From positions 992,001-1,056,000 of the forward strand of contig NZ_JACSEU010000001.1 of assembly GCF_014334335.1 (NCBI RefSeq): a DNA stretch of 64,000 nucleotides, in the 5' to 3' direction. Origin of the DNA: Treponema sp. Marseille-Q3903. GTDB lineage: Bacteria; Spirochaetota; Spirochaetia; Treponematales; Treponemataceae. The notes under the pieces are model-generated. The model worked only from the letters and a program-made list of their open reading frames with translations. It ran no database searches and had not been told where the DNA came from. This document shows positions 51,095 to 61,302 of this stretch, piece by piece; within the stretch, counting starts at the first letter, position 1, and each line of letters starts with the position of its first letter. The position numbers were made by a program, and so were the translations under genes.

Positions 51095-51565
51095 TTATAG
51101 AATAACTTCCATCTGGGTTTCTTTCACAAACATGCCCATCTTCTCATAAAATGCTCTGGCATTATCATTGCCTTCCCATACGTTGAGCGTAACATCATAA
51201 CAGCCCTTTTCTTTTGCAAATTTCAGTACATGCTGATACAGTTTTTTGCCGATTTGCCGGCCTCTTGCATTCTGGTCTACGCACAGATCGTCTATGAACA
51301 GGGTAGTAAATTGATGCATGTTCGTACTGAACGGCTGTTCTAAAAATATGCAGAAAACATACCCCAGAACTTCATCGTTGTCGTCTGTTGCAACAAAAAC
51401 CGGCTTTTTATCGTCGTTAAACTTTTCTGCCAGCTGATTTTCTGTGTATTTTGTAGTTCCCGAAATAAAAATATCGGGGCGAATCTTTGAATGAATCTCC
51501 AGAACTTCTCCCAGGAGTTTTAGAATTTTACCTGTGTCTTTTTTTTCTGCCCGTCTTATGTTCAT
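51095..51565 (-). CDS. GNAT-family N-acetyltransferase
   Basis: The 156-residue protein contains FIDDLCVDQNARGRQIGKKLYQHV near 89-112 with the acetyl-CoA loop RGRQIG, and NDNARAFYEKMGM near 133-145. Closest layout is the RimI-like group of small acetyltransferases. It may share direction with uraA at a distance but not a transcript. Substrate unknown. Confidence 0.9.
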   Translation of the reverse strand: MNIRRAEKKDTGKILKLLGEVLEIHSKIRPDIFISGTTKYTENQLAEKFNDDKKPVFVATDDNDEVLGYVFCIFLEQPFSTNMHQFTTLFIDDLCVDQNARGRQIGKKLYQHVLKFAKEKGCYDVTLNVWEGNDNARAFYEKMGMFVKETQMEVIL

Positions 51566-51751
51566 AAAAAATATCCTCTTGAAAATTGTTATAGCCGCTG
51601 ACTGCAGGAATCCTGTGCAGTTATGACAGATTATGTGAAATTAATTTAAAACCGTGATGCTAAATATTATAATAAAAAATCCTTTCTTTTGTCATAGATT
51701 TGTGCTGTATTTAAAAATTATAATTCCTGGTGGCATTGATCAGTGTTTTTA

Positions 51752-51780
51752 TTGTTTTTTTTATTCTCTGTTATTATATT
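51752..51780 (+). promoter_or_regulatory. Promoter of the Mbeg1-like gene, leaderless layout
   Basis: TTGTTT at 51752-51757 and TATATT at 51775-51780 are 17 bp apart, and the ATG at 51788 follows after 7 nt without a ribosome-binding site. Confidence 0.6.
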
Positions 51781-51787
51781 GGTTTAT

Positions 51788-52924
51788 ATGGCAGATTTAT
51801 TTGATTATTTATTATGGCGTGGAGATCTTGATTTTGTACAGTCGCCTTTTAACAAAATTGATGCATTGCTGCTCGCCCAGATTTCTTATTCAAAAGTGGA
51901 TGGTTTGCTTTCAGATTCTTTTGATGAGGCAAAAACTCTCAGCCAGCTTTCAAAAGATATAAAATCTGCGCCTGACTACAAAGAACGTTTGAACGTAGGA
52001 GTTTTGATAAACAATCGTGTTACAGAGCTTTTAGATAAATGCTCAAAGACAAATCGATTTAGAGATATGAAGATCTGCGGTTATCGAAATATATTCAATC
52101 AAGAAAGTGCAGAACAATTTTCAGGTTTTTGTTTTTTGTACGGGAAAAAATGGAAGCAGAAAGCAGTCGTCTTAAAAGGAACTGATGACACCCTTGTCGG
52201 CTGGCACGAAGATTTTGATTTATCATGGAAAGAAGAAATACCTTCTCAAAGAGATTCGTTGAAATATTTTGCAGATGTCTGCCATCATTTTAAAAGTGGA
52301 AAAATAACTTTGATCGGTCATTCAAAAGGTGGAAATCTCGTTGTAAATACAGCAGCAAAGTGCGGCGAAAAACTCCAAAGACGAATAGCCGATGTCTATA
52401 ATTTTGATGGACCGGGCTTTTCAGCAGCATTTTTCGAGTCTGATGAGTTTATGCGTGTAGAGGCGAAAATTCATTCATATTTTCCTTCTTTTTCGCTTGT
52501 CGGAGTTGTTTTTTCTCATCAGAAAAATTTTACAATCGTGCAAAGCAGCGCTTCGGCAGCTTGGCAGCACGACATGCTTACATGGAATATTTTGGGAATC
52601 GATTTTGAAACAGCAAAAGATTTTACAAAAGAGAGCAAAGCATTTTGCCGCAACTTAAATGCGTGGTTGGAAAAACTTTCAGTTGAACAAAAGCGTAATT
52701 TTGTAGATGCTATGTTTTCTATGGCGGATGCAACCGGCGCAAGTTCTTTGACTCAACTCAAAAATGATAACAAAATTGCGGTTTCCGGTAAGATTCTTTC
52801 AGTTGTAACGTCGATGGATAAGGAAACTCGTAGCGAAGTTTTTAAGATTATTTCACTGCTGACAGATGTGATCAGGACAGATATTTTCAACAGTTTTGGA
52901 GCGATTCTTTCTGTAAAAAAATAG
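51788..52924 (+). CDS. Mbeg1-like (DUF2974) alpha/beta-hydrolase protein
   Basis: The 378-residue product matches the DUF2974/Mbeg1-like family: FDYLLWRGDLDF near 5-16, DALLLAQISYSKVDG near 27, and IGHSKGGNLVVNTA near 182 with the G-x-S-x-G nucleophile. A lipase-like fold is likely; the natural substrate is unknown. The start at 51788 fits family starts; an upstream in-frame Met at 51743 would be before the promoter. It is followed by the FHA gene, which has its own leaderless-type promoter. Confidence 0.85.
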   Translation: MADLFDYLLWRGDLDFVQSPFNKIDALLLAQISYSKVDGLLSDSFDEAKTLSQLSKDIKSAPDYKERLNVGVLINNRVTELLDKCSKTNRFRDMKICGYRNIFNQESAEQFSGFCFLYGKKWKQKAVVLKGTDDTLVGWHEDFDLSWKEEIPSQRDSLKYFADVCHHFKSGKITLIGHSKGGNLVVNTAAKCGEKLQRRIADVYNFDGPGFSAAFFESDEFMRVEAKIHSYFPSFSLVGVVFSHQKNFTIVQSSASAAWQHDMLTWNILGIDFETAKDFTKESKAFCRNLNAWLEKLSVEQKRNFVDAMFSMADATGASSLTQLKNDNKIAVSGKILSVVTSMDKETRSEVFKIISLLTDVIRTDIFNSFGAILSVKK

Positions 52925-52951
52925 TTTTAAGAAATAGTTTAAAAAAATAGT

Positions 52952-52980
52952 TTGCGAATAACAATGTAAAGTAATATAAT
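52952..52980 (+). promoter_or_regulatory. Promoter of the FHA gene, leaderless layout
   Basis: TTGCGA at 52952-52957 and a perfect TATAAT at 52975-52980 are 17 bp apart. The ATG at 52987 follows after 6 nt and there is no ribosome-binding site. Confidence 0.7.
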
Positions 52981-52986
52981 TTTGAT

Positions 52987-53331
52987 ATGGCTGATATAAC
53001 AATAATTGAAAATAGTCCGGTAGGACGTCATCTCGACTCAATCGGAGAAACTAAACCTGCTTCTTATTTGATGTTTAACCATAAAAAAGTTGAACTAGTG
53101 ACTAAAATCACTATAGGCAGAGATTCTGATAACGACGTAGTGGTTGACAATAAACTTGCCAGCCGACATCACGCAGTAATTCAAAAGATAAAAGATCAAT
53201 ATTTTATAAAAGACGATGGAAGCACAAATGGAACTTTTGTGAACGACATACGTATTCCAAAAGAAAAATATATAAAATTGAAACCGGGAGACAAGATCAC
53301 AGTCGGTAACACGAATCTTGTGATTTCCTGA
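52987..53331 (+). CDS. FHA-domain protein
   Basis: The 114-residue protein is a single forkhead-associated domain with GRDSDNDVVV near 44-53, SRHHAVIQK near 59, and DGSTNGTFVNDIRI near 77, the residues that bind phosphothreonine. It lies immediately before a PPP phosphatase and a Ser/Thr kinase gene, so it is likely the reader protein of that signalling set. The 30-residue N-terminal tail could hold a phosphorylated Ser/Thr itself. Confidence 0.92.
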   Translation: MADITIIENSPVGRHLDSIGETKPASYLMFNHKKVELVTKITIGRDSDNDVVVDNKLASRHHAVIQKIKDQYFIKDDGSTNGTFVNDIRIPKEKYIKLKPGDKITVGNTNLVIS

Positions 53332-53367
53332 TTTTAGTTTTTTTACCATCGATGAATCTGAACGTAG

Positions 53368-54372
53368 ATGAATCTGAACGTAAAAAACTATCTTAAAATC
53401 CGAAATATCCTCAAAAAAAACAATCTTCCTTCTCATAAAGAAATTTTTGAACTGACGGAAAAAGTTTCAGGCATCTTGGAGAATGAGAAAACCGATTATC
53501 GGCAGCAAGCAAAAGATGGTTCTTGCGGAGGACTTTTATCATTCCCTGATGATGGGCTTAGCCTTGTTGTAGTTCCTGACCTTCACGCGCGCCCATATTT
53601 TCTTCAAAATATAATAGATTATAAAATAGACGGAAAATCTATATTTGAACTTCTTTCCGAGTCAAAGATTAGAGTTTTGTGTGTCGGAGATATTTTACAT
53701 ACAGAGCGCAACACATGGGAAAGATGGAATGCCGTAAAAGATGAATTTGAAAGTGGAATATTTACAGGTCCTGCGATCTCTGCCGAAATGCAGGAAGGGC
53801 TTTCTCTTTTAGACGGACTTTTAAAATTAAAGCAGCTTTTTCCAAAATATTTTCATATTTTAAAAGGCAACCACGAAAACATAATGAACGTCACGGGTGG
53901 CGGAGATTATGCGTTTAGAAAATGTGCCGACGAAGGTCAGATGGTCAAGACGTTTGTCGAAGAATATTATGGGGACGATATCCTTTATCTTATAAGTTGC
54001 TTTGAGCACGCTCTCCCGCTTGTCGCTTGTGTAAAAAATTGTGTAGTTTCGCATGCGGAACCGCGATTTGCTTTTACAAAAGAACAGATAATAAACGCAA
54101 AGTTTACAGACGGCGTCATAGAAGGGCTTACGTGGACTGCAAACGACGAGGCTGAAGAAGGGACAGCTTCTGCTATAATTAAAAACCTTCTTGGCAGTGA
54201 TTCAGACGAATGTGTCTATCTCGCTGGGCATCGTCCTGTTTCCGGAAATTACAGATTGCGGCAGAACGGAAAATTTATTCAGATTCACAATCCATCTAAA
54301 CAGAACATTGCAATTGTGCAAAGTGATAAAAAATTTAATCCTGAAAATGATATTGTTGAGGTGAAAAAATGA
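53368..54372 (+). CDS. PPP-type Ser/Thr protein phosphatase
   Basis: The 334-residue protein is a calcineurin-like phosphoesterase of PPP type: VVVPDLHARP near 70 (metal motif GDxHG variant), CVGDILHTERN near 105, LKGNHEN near 166, and VVSHAEPR near 226. The first motif reads PDLHARP in place of GDIHG, as in other bacterial relatives. It should remove phosphate from Ser/Thr, antagonising the kinase encoded next with an ATGA overlap. A 16-bp direct repeat (GATGAATCTGAACGTA) lies at its start, so an upstream ATG at 53352 is out of frame. Confidence 0.85.
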   Translation: MNLNVKNYLKIRNILKKNNLPSHKEIFELTEKVSGILENEKTDYRQQAKDGSCGGLLSFPDDGLSLVVVPDLHARPYFLQNIIDYKIDGKSIFELLSESKIRVLCVGDILHTERNTWERWNAVKDEFESGIFTGPAISAEMQEGLSLLDGLLKLKQLFPKYFHILKGNHENIMNVTGGGDYAFRKCADEGQMVKTFVEEYYGDDILYLISCFEHALPLVACVKNCVVSHAEPRFAFTKEQIINAKFTDGVIEGLTWTANDEAEEGTASAIIKNLLGSDSDECVYLAGHRPVSGNYRLRQNGKFIQIHNPSKQNIAIVQSDKKFNPENDIVEVKK

Positions 54373-56012
54373 GTGTTGAATTTCCTCCAATGATCGGCAA
54401 GTATAAAATACTTGGAGTTATAGCAAAAGGCGGAATGGGAATTGTCTATAAAGCGATTCATCCGTCGCTCAAACGCTATGTTGTCATAAAAAAGATGACC
54501 GAACGAAATCGCAGCGGATCAGGCGAACGCTTTAAAAAAGAAGCTCAGATTTTGCTCGATTTACAAAGCCCTTATATAGTCCATCTTTTTGACTATTTTA
54601 CTGATCAGGGCTACCGCTACATGGTTGAAGAACTCGTAGACGGCTCCGCAGTAGATGCGATTATCGAAAAGCAAAAAAAGTTGCCATGCCCTGTAGCAAT
54701 GCTCATATTGCAGGATGCATGTTATGCTTTGAAGTACGCTCATTCTAAAGGTATCGTTCACAGAGATATCAAACCCGGAAATATCTTGATTTCTCGACGC
54801 GGTGAAGTAAAACTCGCCGATTTTGGAATTGCAAGCGATGCCCGCAGCAGCACATACGATGGATCAAAAAACCTTACGATGAGCGGTGTTGCACTTGGAA
54901 CTCCTGCTTATATGCCGCCGGAGCAGTTTGAAGACAGTACTCGCGTAGACAATCGTGCAGACATTTATGCGCTTGGAATCATGCTTTATGAAATGGTTAC
55001 AGGAACAAAGCCTTATCCGGGAAGTTTGTCTATAGAAAATCTGAAGACAATCAAAAAAGGAAAATATACAAATCCTAGAAAACTTGATAAAACAATTCCG
55101 CGCACAATCTGTAAATTGATAGATAAGATGATAAAACCAAAAGCTAAAAGGCGCTATCAGAACATCGGCTGCGTCATCAAAGTTATAAAAAAGTATCTTA
55201 AACACTACGATACACATGAACTTCGTGTGCAAGTTGCAAAAACAGTGATTGCATCAAAAAAATATGAAATTCCTGCAATTGTACAAAAAGACAAAAAAAA
55301 GATAATTGTAAGGCGAATTGTTGCCGGCGTTGTTCTTGCAGGGCTTGTTTTATTTGGACTTTGGGAAAGCGGGGCTGTTCACAAAACACTGCTTCGTAAA
55401 TGGTACTCAGAAGTTTCAATCAACTTGGAAATGCCGCATTCGCTTTCCAAAAATCTGGATTTGCCTGCACGCGCTTTTTTCTATAAAAACGATAATGACA
55501 AGCTTCCTGAAGTCAGCAGAAGCTACAGAAATTTTTATGTACGAGGCTCTCGTTTTTACGAAAATATTTTTTCATTTGGGACAAAAAAAGAGGTTTCTCG
55601 TCCTGCGGCAAAAAACAAAACATACAACATTCGTCATCTTTATCTTAAAAAAGGTGAATATCGCGTGAAGATTGTTGTTGGACCTTATGTTTGGTGGAAA
55701 TCATTTTCAGCAGTTCAAAATAAGACAGAGATCAAGTGCGATTTTCTGAAAAATAAAACCCGTAAGCTAAACATCAAAGCGCTTGCGTACGACTATGAAA
55801 CTCAAAAAAATATTTCGGAAGCACGTGTGAGCGTTTTGTTCAATAATAACTGGGTTGATATAAATGCGATTGATCCAGAAAAGATAGAAACCGGTGCCGT
55901 TTGGAAAATTAAAGTTTCAGCAGATGGTTACAATGATGAATTATTTTCACTTTTGATAGACTGGTTCCAAGATGACTTGACAGTTTCTGCATTGCTAAAA
56001 AAAAATAAATGA
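54369..56012 (+). CDS. PknB-type membrane Ser/Thr protein kinase
   Basis: The 547-residue product has a kinase domain from residue 7 to 280 with GVIAKGGMGIVYKA (Gly loop), Lys in VVIKKM, HRDIKPGNI (near 130-138), DFGIAS near 151 and a GTPAYMPPEQ activation segment near 178-187. One membrane helix lies near 315-336, then a 210-residue extracytoplasmic domain of unknown family. This is the layout of eukaryotic-like kinases with an outside sensor. It overlaps the phosphatase gene by four bases and follows an FHA protein, forming a full write-read-erase set. Confidence 0.95.
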   Translation: MSVEFPPMIGKYKILGVIAKGGMGIVYKAIHPSLKRYVVIKKMTERNRSGSGERFKKEAQILLDLQSPYIVHLFDYFTDQGYRYMVEELVDGSAVDAIIEKQKKLPCPVAMLILQDACYALKYAHSKGIVHRDIKPGNILISRRGEVKLADFGIASDARSSTYDGSKNLTMSGVALGTPAYMPPEQFEDSTRVDNRADIYALGIMLYEMVTGTKPYPGSLSIENLKTIKKGKYTNPRKLDKTIPRTICKLIDKMIKPKAKRRYQNIGCVIKVIKKYLKHYDTHELRVQVAKTVIASKKYEIPAIVQKDKKKIIVRRIVAGVVLAGLVLFGLWESGAVHKTLLRKWYSEVSINLEMPHSLSKNLDLPARAFFYKNDNDKLPEVSRSYRNFYVRGSRFYENIFSFGTKKEVSRPAAKNKTYNIRHLYLKKGEYRVKIVVGPYVWWKSFSAVQNKTEIKCDFLKNKTRKLNIKALAYDYETQKNISEARVSVLFNNNWVDINAIDPEKIETGAVWKIKVSADGYNDELFSLLIDWFQDDLTVSALLKKNK

Positions 56013-56036
56013 TAAAAAAATTCCCCGATAAAAAAA

Positions 56037-56070
56037 AAGGCTGCCGAAAAGGAGTGTAAACGGCAGCCTT
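56037..56070 (+). terminator. Terminator of the kinase operon
   Basis: AAGGCTGCCG (56037-56046) pairs with CGGCAGCCTT (56061-56070); A-rich and then GGAGG flanks follow. The stem is strong but the T-run is short. Confidence 0.7.
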
Positions 56071-56190
56071 GAAAAAATGGAGGTTTTATTATAGAGCCAT
56101 GCTTCGTTGCTTTCTATATAGTATAACCTCAGACTTTCCCAATAGTTACAAAAATAATTAAAATCTATTTCTTTTTTTTTGACTATTTTT

Positions 56191-56196
56191 TATAAT
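56191..56196 (+). promoter_or_regulatory. -10 element of cimA, leaderless layout
   Basis: A perfect TATAAT lies 7 nt before the ATG at 56204, with no ribosome-binding site. A -35 is weak (TTTCTT at 56168). Confidence 0.55.
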
Positions 56197-56203
56197 CCTT
56201 GAT

Positions 56204-57850
56204 ATGAACAAAAGAATTGATATTCTTGATTCTACTTTGCGCGATGGTGCACAAGGAGAAGGCATTAGTTTTTCCGTAAAAGACAAAATCCATATCTGTC
56301 AAGCACTCGATGAGCTTGGAATCACTTACATCGAGGCCGGGAATCCAGGCTCAAATCCTAAAGACATGGAGTTTTTTAAGGAGATTGAAAAAAATCCTCT
56401 CAAAAATGCAAAAGTCTGCGCATTCGGCTCTACTCGCAGAAAAAATATCAGATGTGAAGACGACGAAAATTTAAGAAGTCTCATTGCGGCAGGAACTGAA
56501 AATGTCGTAATTTTTGGTAAATCATGGACATTTCAGGTAACTGATATATTAAAAACTTCATTGGAAGAAAATCTTGCGATGATTAAAGATACGTGCCGAT
56601 ATCTTGTAGAAAAAGGCAGAAATGTTATATACGATGCCGAGCATTTTTTTACAGCATTTTACGACAACAGGCAATATGCTTTCAATACAATTCAGGCTGC
56701 AATCGACGGCGGGGCAAGCGTAATAGTTCTCTGCGAAACTAAAGGCGGTTTTATGATTGATGATTGCCGCTCAGCTGTCGCCGAAACTGTAAAGATGTTC
56801 GGTAAAAAAGCAAAAATCGGGATACACACTCACGACGACTGCGGGCTTGCCGTTGCAAATTCTCTTGCCGCAGTCCAAGAAGGTGCGGAACATGTTCAAG
56901 GTGTTTTGCTCGGGTTTGGAGAAAGGACAGGAAACGCAAATCTTTCAACAATTATTCCAAACCTTCAGTTAAAAATGAATTACGACTGCATTCCTTCCGA
57001 TAAAATGAAGAATCTCACTTCAATATGCAAACGGATTGCAGAAATTACAAACATAAGCATGAATCCTCAGCTTCCTTATGTCGGTGCAAATTCGTTCGCA
57101 CATAAAGCCGGAATGCATATAGATGCGGTTTTAAAAAATCCTTTTGCTTATGAACATATAACGCCGGAAACTGTAGGCAATTCTCGAGTATTTTTGATGA
57201 GTGAAGTTGCCGGTCGCAGTACAATCATGGAAAAGCTTTCTAAAATTGCCCCGGAAATCAAAAGGACAGATTCTGTTGTAAAAGATATCATGGCAAAGGT
57301 AAAAGAACTTGAGGCAAACGGATATCAATTTGAAGGTGCCGACGGTAGTTTTGAGCTTATGGTGTGCAAACTTCTTGGTCAGTATAAACCGTTTTTTAAG
57401 CTTCACTATTATATAACAACTGGGTCTAATCCGCGTCCAGAAGAAGGCGTTTGCAGTTGTGCGCAGATTAAAGTTGAAGTCGACAACAAGATAGAAATCA
57501 CAGCCGGAGAAGGGGACGGTCCGGTCAACGCACTCGATATTGCACTTCGCAAAGCTCTTGAAAAATTTTATCCTGTCGTTTCCGGATTTAGACTCGTCGA
57601 TTACAAAGTTCGTGTTCTCGACAGCAGGACAGCGACCGCATCTAAAGTCCGCGTAATAATTGAATCTACAGACGGAAATGCAACATGGACAACTGTTGGT
57701 GTCTCTTCCGATATCATCGAAGCGTCATGGATTGCTCTTGTAGATTCGTTCGAATATAAATTAAACCGCTCAATTGCAACACAATCATTAAACCGTTCAA
57801 TTGCAACACAATCATTAAACCGCTCTCGCCTTGCAAAAAAATCAAAATGA
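56204..57850 (+). CDS. cimA: Citramalate synthase
   Basis: The 548-residue enzyme makes (R)-citramalate from pyruvate and acetyl-CoA, the first step of the threonine-independent isoleucine route. Evidence: LDSTLRDGAQGEGISFSVKDK near 6-26 (catalytic DGxQ), HTHDDCGLAVANS near 207, GNANLSTIIPNL near 244, and LeuA-type dimer domain near 400-520. The match is to the long CimA type rather than to LeuA or NifV. The C-terminus has an extra tail in which NRSIATQSL is repeated about 2.3 times, encoded by 27-bp tandem repeats. ilvD lies two genes on. Confidence 0.92.
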   Translation: MNKRIDILDSTLRDGAQGEGISFSVKDKIHICQALDELGITYIEAGNPGSNPKDMEFFKEIEKNPLKNAKVCAFGSTRRKNIRCEDDENLRSLIAAGTENVVIFGKSWTFQVTDILKTSLEENLAMIKDTCRYLVEKGRNVIYDAEHFFTAFYDNRQYAFNTIQAAIDGGASVIVLCETKGGFMIDDCRSAVAETVKMFGKKAKIGIHTHDDCGLAVANSLAAVQEGAEHVQGVLLGFGERTGNANLSTIIPNLQLKMNYDCIPSDKMKNLTSICKRIAEITNISMNPQLPYVGANSFAHKAGMHIDAVLKNPFAYEHITPETVGNSRVFLMSEVAGRSTIMEKLSKIAPEIKRTDSVVKDIMAKVKELEANGYQFEGADGSFELMVCKLLGQYKPFFKLHYYITTGSNPRPEEGVCSCAQIKVEVDNKIEITAGEGDGPVNALDIALRKALEKFYPVVSGFRLVDYKVRVLDSRTATASKVRVIIESTDGNATWTTVGVSSDIIEASWIALVDSFEYKLNRSIATQSLNRSIATQSLNRSRLAKKSK

Positions 57851-57902
57851 CAAATTGTGCTTACTGTGATAAAATCGATAGATATATTATAGGGAAAATT
57901 TT

Positions 57903-59549
57903 ATGGGTGAAGGTTATATTAAAAAAAACGGACTTATTTATTCGGAAGATATGCACACTGTTCTTGGGGTAGACGATACTTCAAACTTGTTCACAGGAAT
58001 GATTCCGTTCGGGGCTCGTTCTATAGACGATGAAGTGTTTTCTGGATGCCCTTATGAATCTTTTTCGGTGCCGGATTCTGTAACCCGCCTTGGAAAATCT
58101 CAATTTAAAGATTCCAAATCTCTTGAAAACGTAAAACTTTCTTCAGTTTTGACGAAACTGCCGCCATATCTTTTTGCAGGCTGTTCTTCTCTTATAAAAG
58201 TAACAATGCCGAACGTCGTCGATTCGTTTCCTGAAGGGCTTTTTATGAATTGCGAATCTCTCCGCGATATTCCGTTCCGCGCCGGTATAAAAGAGTTGCC
58301 TCCTTACGTTTTTGCAGGCTGCAAGTCGCTAAAATCGCTTGTGATTCCTCCTACTGTGCAGAAAATTGAAACAAAAGCTGTTGCAGATTGCGTTTCTCTT
58401 GAAAGCGTCGTGATTCCCACAAGTGTAATTCAAATTGCTCCGGATGCATTTGAAGGCTGTACTTCTATTCACAACATCAGAGTTGAAGATGGCAACACTG
58501 CGTTTTATATAAATGAACAAGACGGATGCCTTTACTCTGATTCTGATGACGGAGATATAATAGTAATCCGCTGCTATAAAACAGGTGTACAGGATGTTTC
58601 GTTTTACAAAGACAATATAGATGATGAGCCTATAGAGTTTTTAGATGACGAAGATTTTGAAGATGACGATACATTTTTCAGTTCTGAAATCGGAACTTCA
58701 GAAGCGGAAACTGAAATCGGAGGCTTAAAAGCTCTCGCTGAAAAATTTGATAACTCAGCAAAATTGGGTAACGCTGAAAAAAATGATAACTCAGAAATAA
58801 AAAATACAGCATCGACAGGAGAAAACAAAACTATGTCAGACAGTGAAAATGTAGATTCAATGCTCGCAGATATTATGGAATCGGAAAAAGAACGCAGCAA
58901 AGTTGCCGGCAATATCGGAGTAAGCGATAAAGAATCAGAAATTCTTTCTGAAACGATGTCAGTTATGGCAGACGTAAATTGCAACACAGGTGCAGTTTCA
59001 AAAGAAGAGCTCGAAAAATTATTTGCTAAAAACGAGGAAAATGAAATATCATCTCAAAGAAGCGATATCCCGGAGACAGCGTCGTATCCTCGTGCGATAG
59101 ATTCTAAAGTTCAAATTCTCCTTGATTCGGCAAAATTCAGTAAAGTAAATGAATATCAACCTAAAAATGAAGTCGATAATTCCGAACTTTTTATAATTGC
59201 AGAAAATATTGTAAAAGATGAAAATGGAAATAATTCTTTCAGCAAAAAACTGATGGCATGCTGCAATACGTTTGCAAGAATTCACGATTTGAAACGCATT
59301 GTTCTTCTTTATGGACTTCCGATGGACAACGATGAATTTGCAGAGTTTTTTCATAGCTATATTAAAAACAAAAATATTATAGTTGCGTGCGAAGCATCAA
59401 GCCCATCAAATCTTTCGGCTTATTGTAAAGCAATTTGCGATAAGGCAAGAATCAGCCTTGATAAAGATGATTTAAATGAGCAGCGAAAAAATGCATCGAT
59501 AAAAACAAACATACTTATAAAACTTATCATCCGCGATAAATACGAGTAG
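57903..59549 (+). CDS. BspA-type leucine-rich repeat protein
   Basis: The 548-residue protein has about six LRR_5 units near 40-200 (pattern [18 protein letters not shown] and [13 protein letters not shown]), then an acidic, Ser/Glu-rich low-complexity stretch (about 240-420) and a C-terminal folded part (ENIVKDENG and following). No signal peptide is visible, unlike most BspA proteins, so it may act in the cytoplasm. In treponemes such proteins are often surface adhesins; here only the repeats support that. AGGGA precedes the ATG. It lies between cimA and ilvD. Confidence 0.85.
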   Translation: MGEGYIKKNGLIYSEDMHTVLGVDDTSNLFTGMIPFGARSIDDEVFSGCPYESFSVPDSVTRLGKSQFKDSKSLENVKLSSVLTKLPPYLFAGCSSLIKVTMPNVVDSFPEGLFMNCESLRDIPFRAGIKELPPYVFAGCKSLKSLVIPPTVQKIETKAVADCVSLESVVIPTSVIQIAPDAFEGCTSIHNIRVEDGNTAFYINEQDGCLYSDSDDGDIIVIRCYKTGVQDVSFYKDNIDDEPIEFLDDEDFEDDDTFFSSEIGTSEAETEIGGLKALAEKFDNSAKLGNAEKNDNSEIKNTASTGENKTMSDSENVDSMLADIMESEKERSKVAGNIGVSDKESEILSETMSVMADVNCNTGAVSKEELEKLFAKNEENEISSQRSDIPETASYPRAIDSKVQILLDSAKFSKVNEYQPKNEVDNSELFIIAENIVKDENGNNSFSKKLMACCNTFARIHDLKRIVLLYGLPMDNDEFAEFFHSYIKNKNIIVACEASSPSNLSAYCKAICDKARISLDKDDLNEQRKNASIKTNILIKLIIRDKYE

Positions 59550-59574
59550 TATTTTTATAAAAAAGAGGGATTTG

Positions 59575-61260
59575 ATGAAAAGCGATAACGCAAAAAAGGG
59601 GATAGAGCGTGCTCCACATCGTTCATTGTTTTATGCAATGGGCTATACAGATGAAGAATTATCAAGACCGCTGATAGGAGTTTGTTGCGCAAAAAACGAA
59701 ATTATCCCGGGGCATATTGAACTTGACAGAATTGCACAAGCTGTAAAAGACGGAATAAGGATGACAGGTGGAACTCCGATAGAATTCCCTGCAATCGGGG
59801 TTTGCGACGGTATTGCGATGGGGCACGAAGGAATGAAATATTCTCTTGTAACCCGTGAACTTATAGCAGACTCAATTGAATGCATGGCAAAAGCTCATCA
59901 GTTTGATGCGTTAGTTATGGTTCCAAATTGTGATAAAATTGTTCCGGGTATGCTTATGGCAGCTGCTCGCCTTGATTTACCTGTCGTCTTTATAAGCGGT
60001 GGTCCAATGATGCCGGGACATCTACATGGGAATGATCATTCAAATCCATATTCAGGAAGAAATCTTTCGCTGACAGATATGTTCGAAGCTGTAGGTGCTG
60101 TTTCGAGCGGAAAAATTACAGAAGCACAGCTGCGTCAAATGGAAGAGACTGCATGCCCCGGTTGCGGTTCGTGTTCCGGTATGTTTACAGCAAATTCAAT
60201 GAACTGTCTGACAGAAGTTATAGGGCTTGGACTTCCTGGTAACGGAACAATTCCTGCTGTTACGGGAAAACGCATTGCGCTTGCAAAACACGCAGGAATG
60301 CAGGTTATGGAAATGTATAATCGTGGTATTACTGCAAGGTGTATGATGACAAAAAAGAGCTTTGAAAATGCCCTCGCGGCTGATATGGCTCTCGGATGTT
60401 CAAGCAACACGATGCTTCATGTTCCTGCAATCGCTCACGAAGCCGGAATCGAAATCGACCTTCATCAAGTAAATGAAATTTCAAACAGAACTCCTAACTT
60501 GTGTCATCTCGCTCCGGCTGGTCACACATTTATGTGCCAGCTAGACGATGCGGGTGGCGTACAGGCAGTTTTGGCAGAACTTGCGAAAAAAAATCTCATA
60601 CACACAGATTTAATCACCGTGACAGGAAAAACAATCGCAGAGAATATAAAAAATGCAGTCAACACAGATAAACAGACAATTCGCCCTATCGAAAATCCTT
60701 TCAGCGATAACGGTGGACTCGCTATTCTGTTTGGAAATCTAGCTCCTGACGGAACAGTTGTAAAACGCTCTGCCTGCGCAAAAGAGCTTATGAAACACAC
60801 AGGACCGGCACGAGTTTTCAACGACGAGTCGGAAGCTATGGATGCAGTCCAGAATCATCAGATAAAAAAAGGTGATGTTGTTGTAATCCGCTATGAAGGT
60901 CCGAAAGGGGGACCCGGAATGCGGGAAATGCTGGCGGTTACAGCTGCGCTTGCGGGGCAAGGGTTGGACAAAGATGTCGCACTGATTACAGACGGACGAT
61001 TTAGCGGAGCTACACGCGGCGCTTCACTTGGGCACTGCTCGCCTGAAGCCGCAGTCGGAGGTCCTATCGCACTCGTAAAAGAAGGTGACAAAATCACTCT
61101 CGACATCAACGCATATAAGATTACGCTTGAAGTAGATGAACAGGAACTTCAACGTCGCCGTGCCGAATGGAAAGCCCCTGAACCTAAAGTAAAAACCGGG
61201 TATCTTGCGCGCTATGCAAAGTTAGTCACTTCAGCTGACAAAGGTGCAATTTTAGATTAA
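59575..61260 (+). CDS. ilvD: Dihydroxy-acid dehydratase
   Basis: The 561-residue protein is IlvD, which dehydrates dihydroxy-isovalerate and dihydroxy-methylvalerate in branched-chain amino acid synthesis. The Fe-S and substrate motifs are present: [11 protein letters not shown] near 119-129, [17 protein letters not shown] near 190-206, and the C-terminal [19 protein letters not shown] near 471-489. Start at the ATG 59575, three bases after a TTG; GAGGG lies upstream. With cimA it suggests an isoleucine pathway independent of threonine dehydratase. Confidence 0.95.
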   Translation: MKSDNAKKGIERAPHRSLFYAMGYTDEELSRPLIGVCCAKNEIIPGHIELDRIAQAVKDGIRMTGGTPIEFPAIGVCDGIAMGHEGMKYSLVTRELIADSIECMAKAHQFDALVMVPNCDKIVPGMLMAAARLDLPVVFISGGPMMPGHLHGNDHSNPYSGRNLSLTDMFEAVGAVSSGKITEAQLRQMEETACPGCGSCSGMFTANSMNCLTEVIGLGLPGNGTIPAVTGKRIALAKHAGMQVMEMYNRGITARCMMTKKSFENALAADMALGCSSNTMLHVPAIAHEAGIEIDLHQVNEISNRTPNLCHLAPAGHTFMCQLDDAGGVQAVLAELAKKNLIHTDLITVTGKTIAENIKNAVNTDKQTIRPIENPFSDNGGLAILFGNLAPDGTVVKRSACAKELMKHTGPARVFNDESEAMDAVQNHQIKKGDVVVIRYEGPKGGPGMREMLAVTAALAGQGLDKDVALITDGRFSGATRGASLGHCSPEAAVGGPIALVKEGDKITLDINAYKITLEVDEQELQRRRAEWKAPEPKVKTGYLARYAKLVTSADKGAILD

Positions 61261-61302
61261 AATCAGTATAATAAACTCTATTCTTTTTTCTGGAGCAAAT
61301 TC

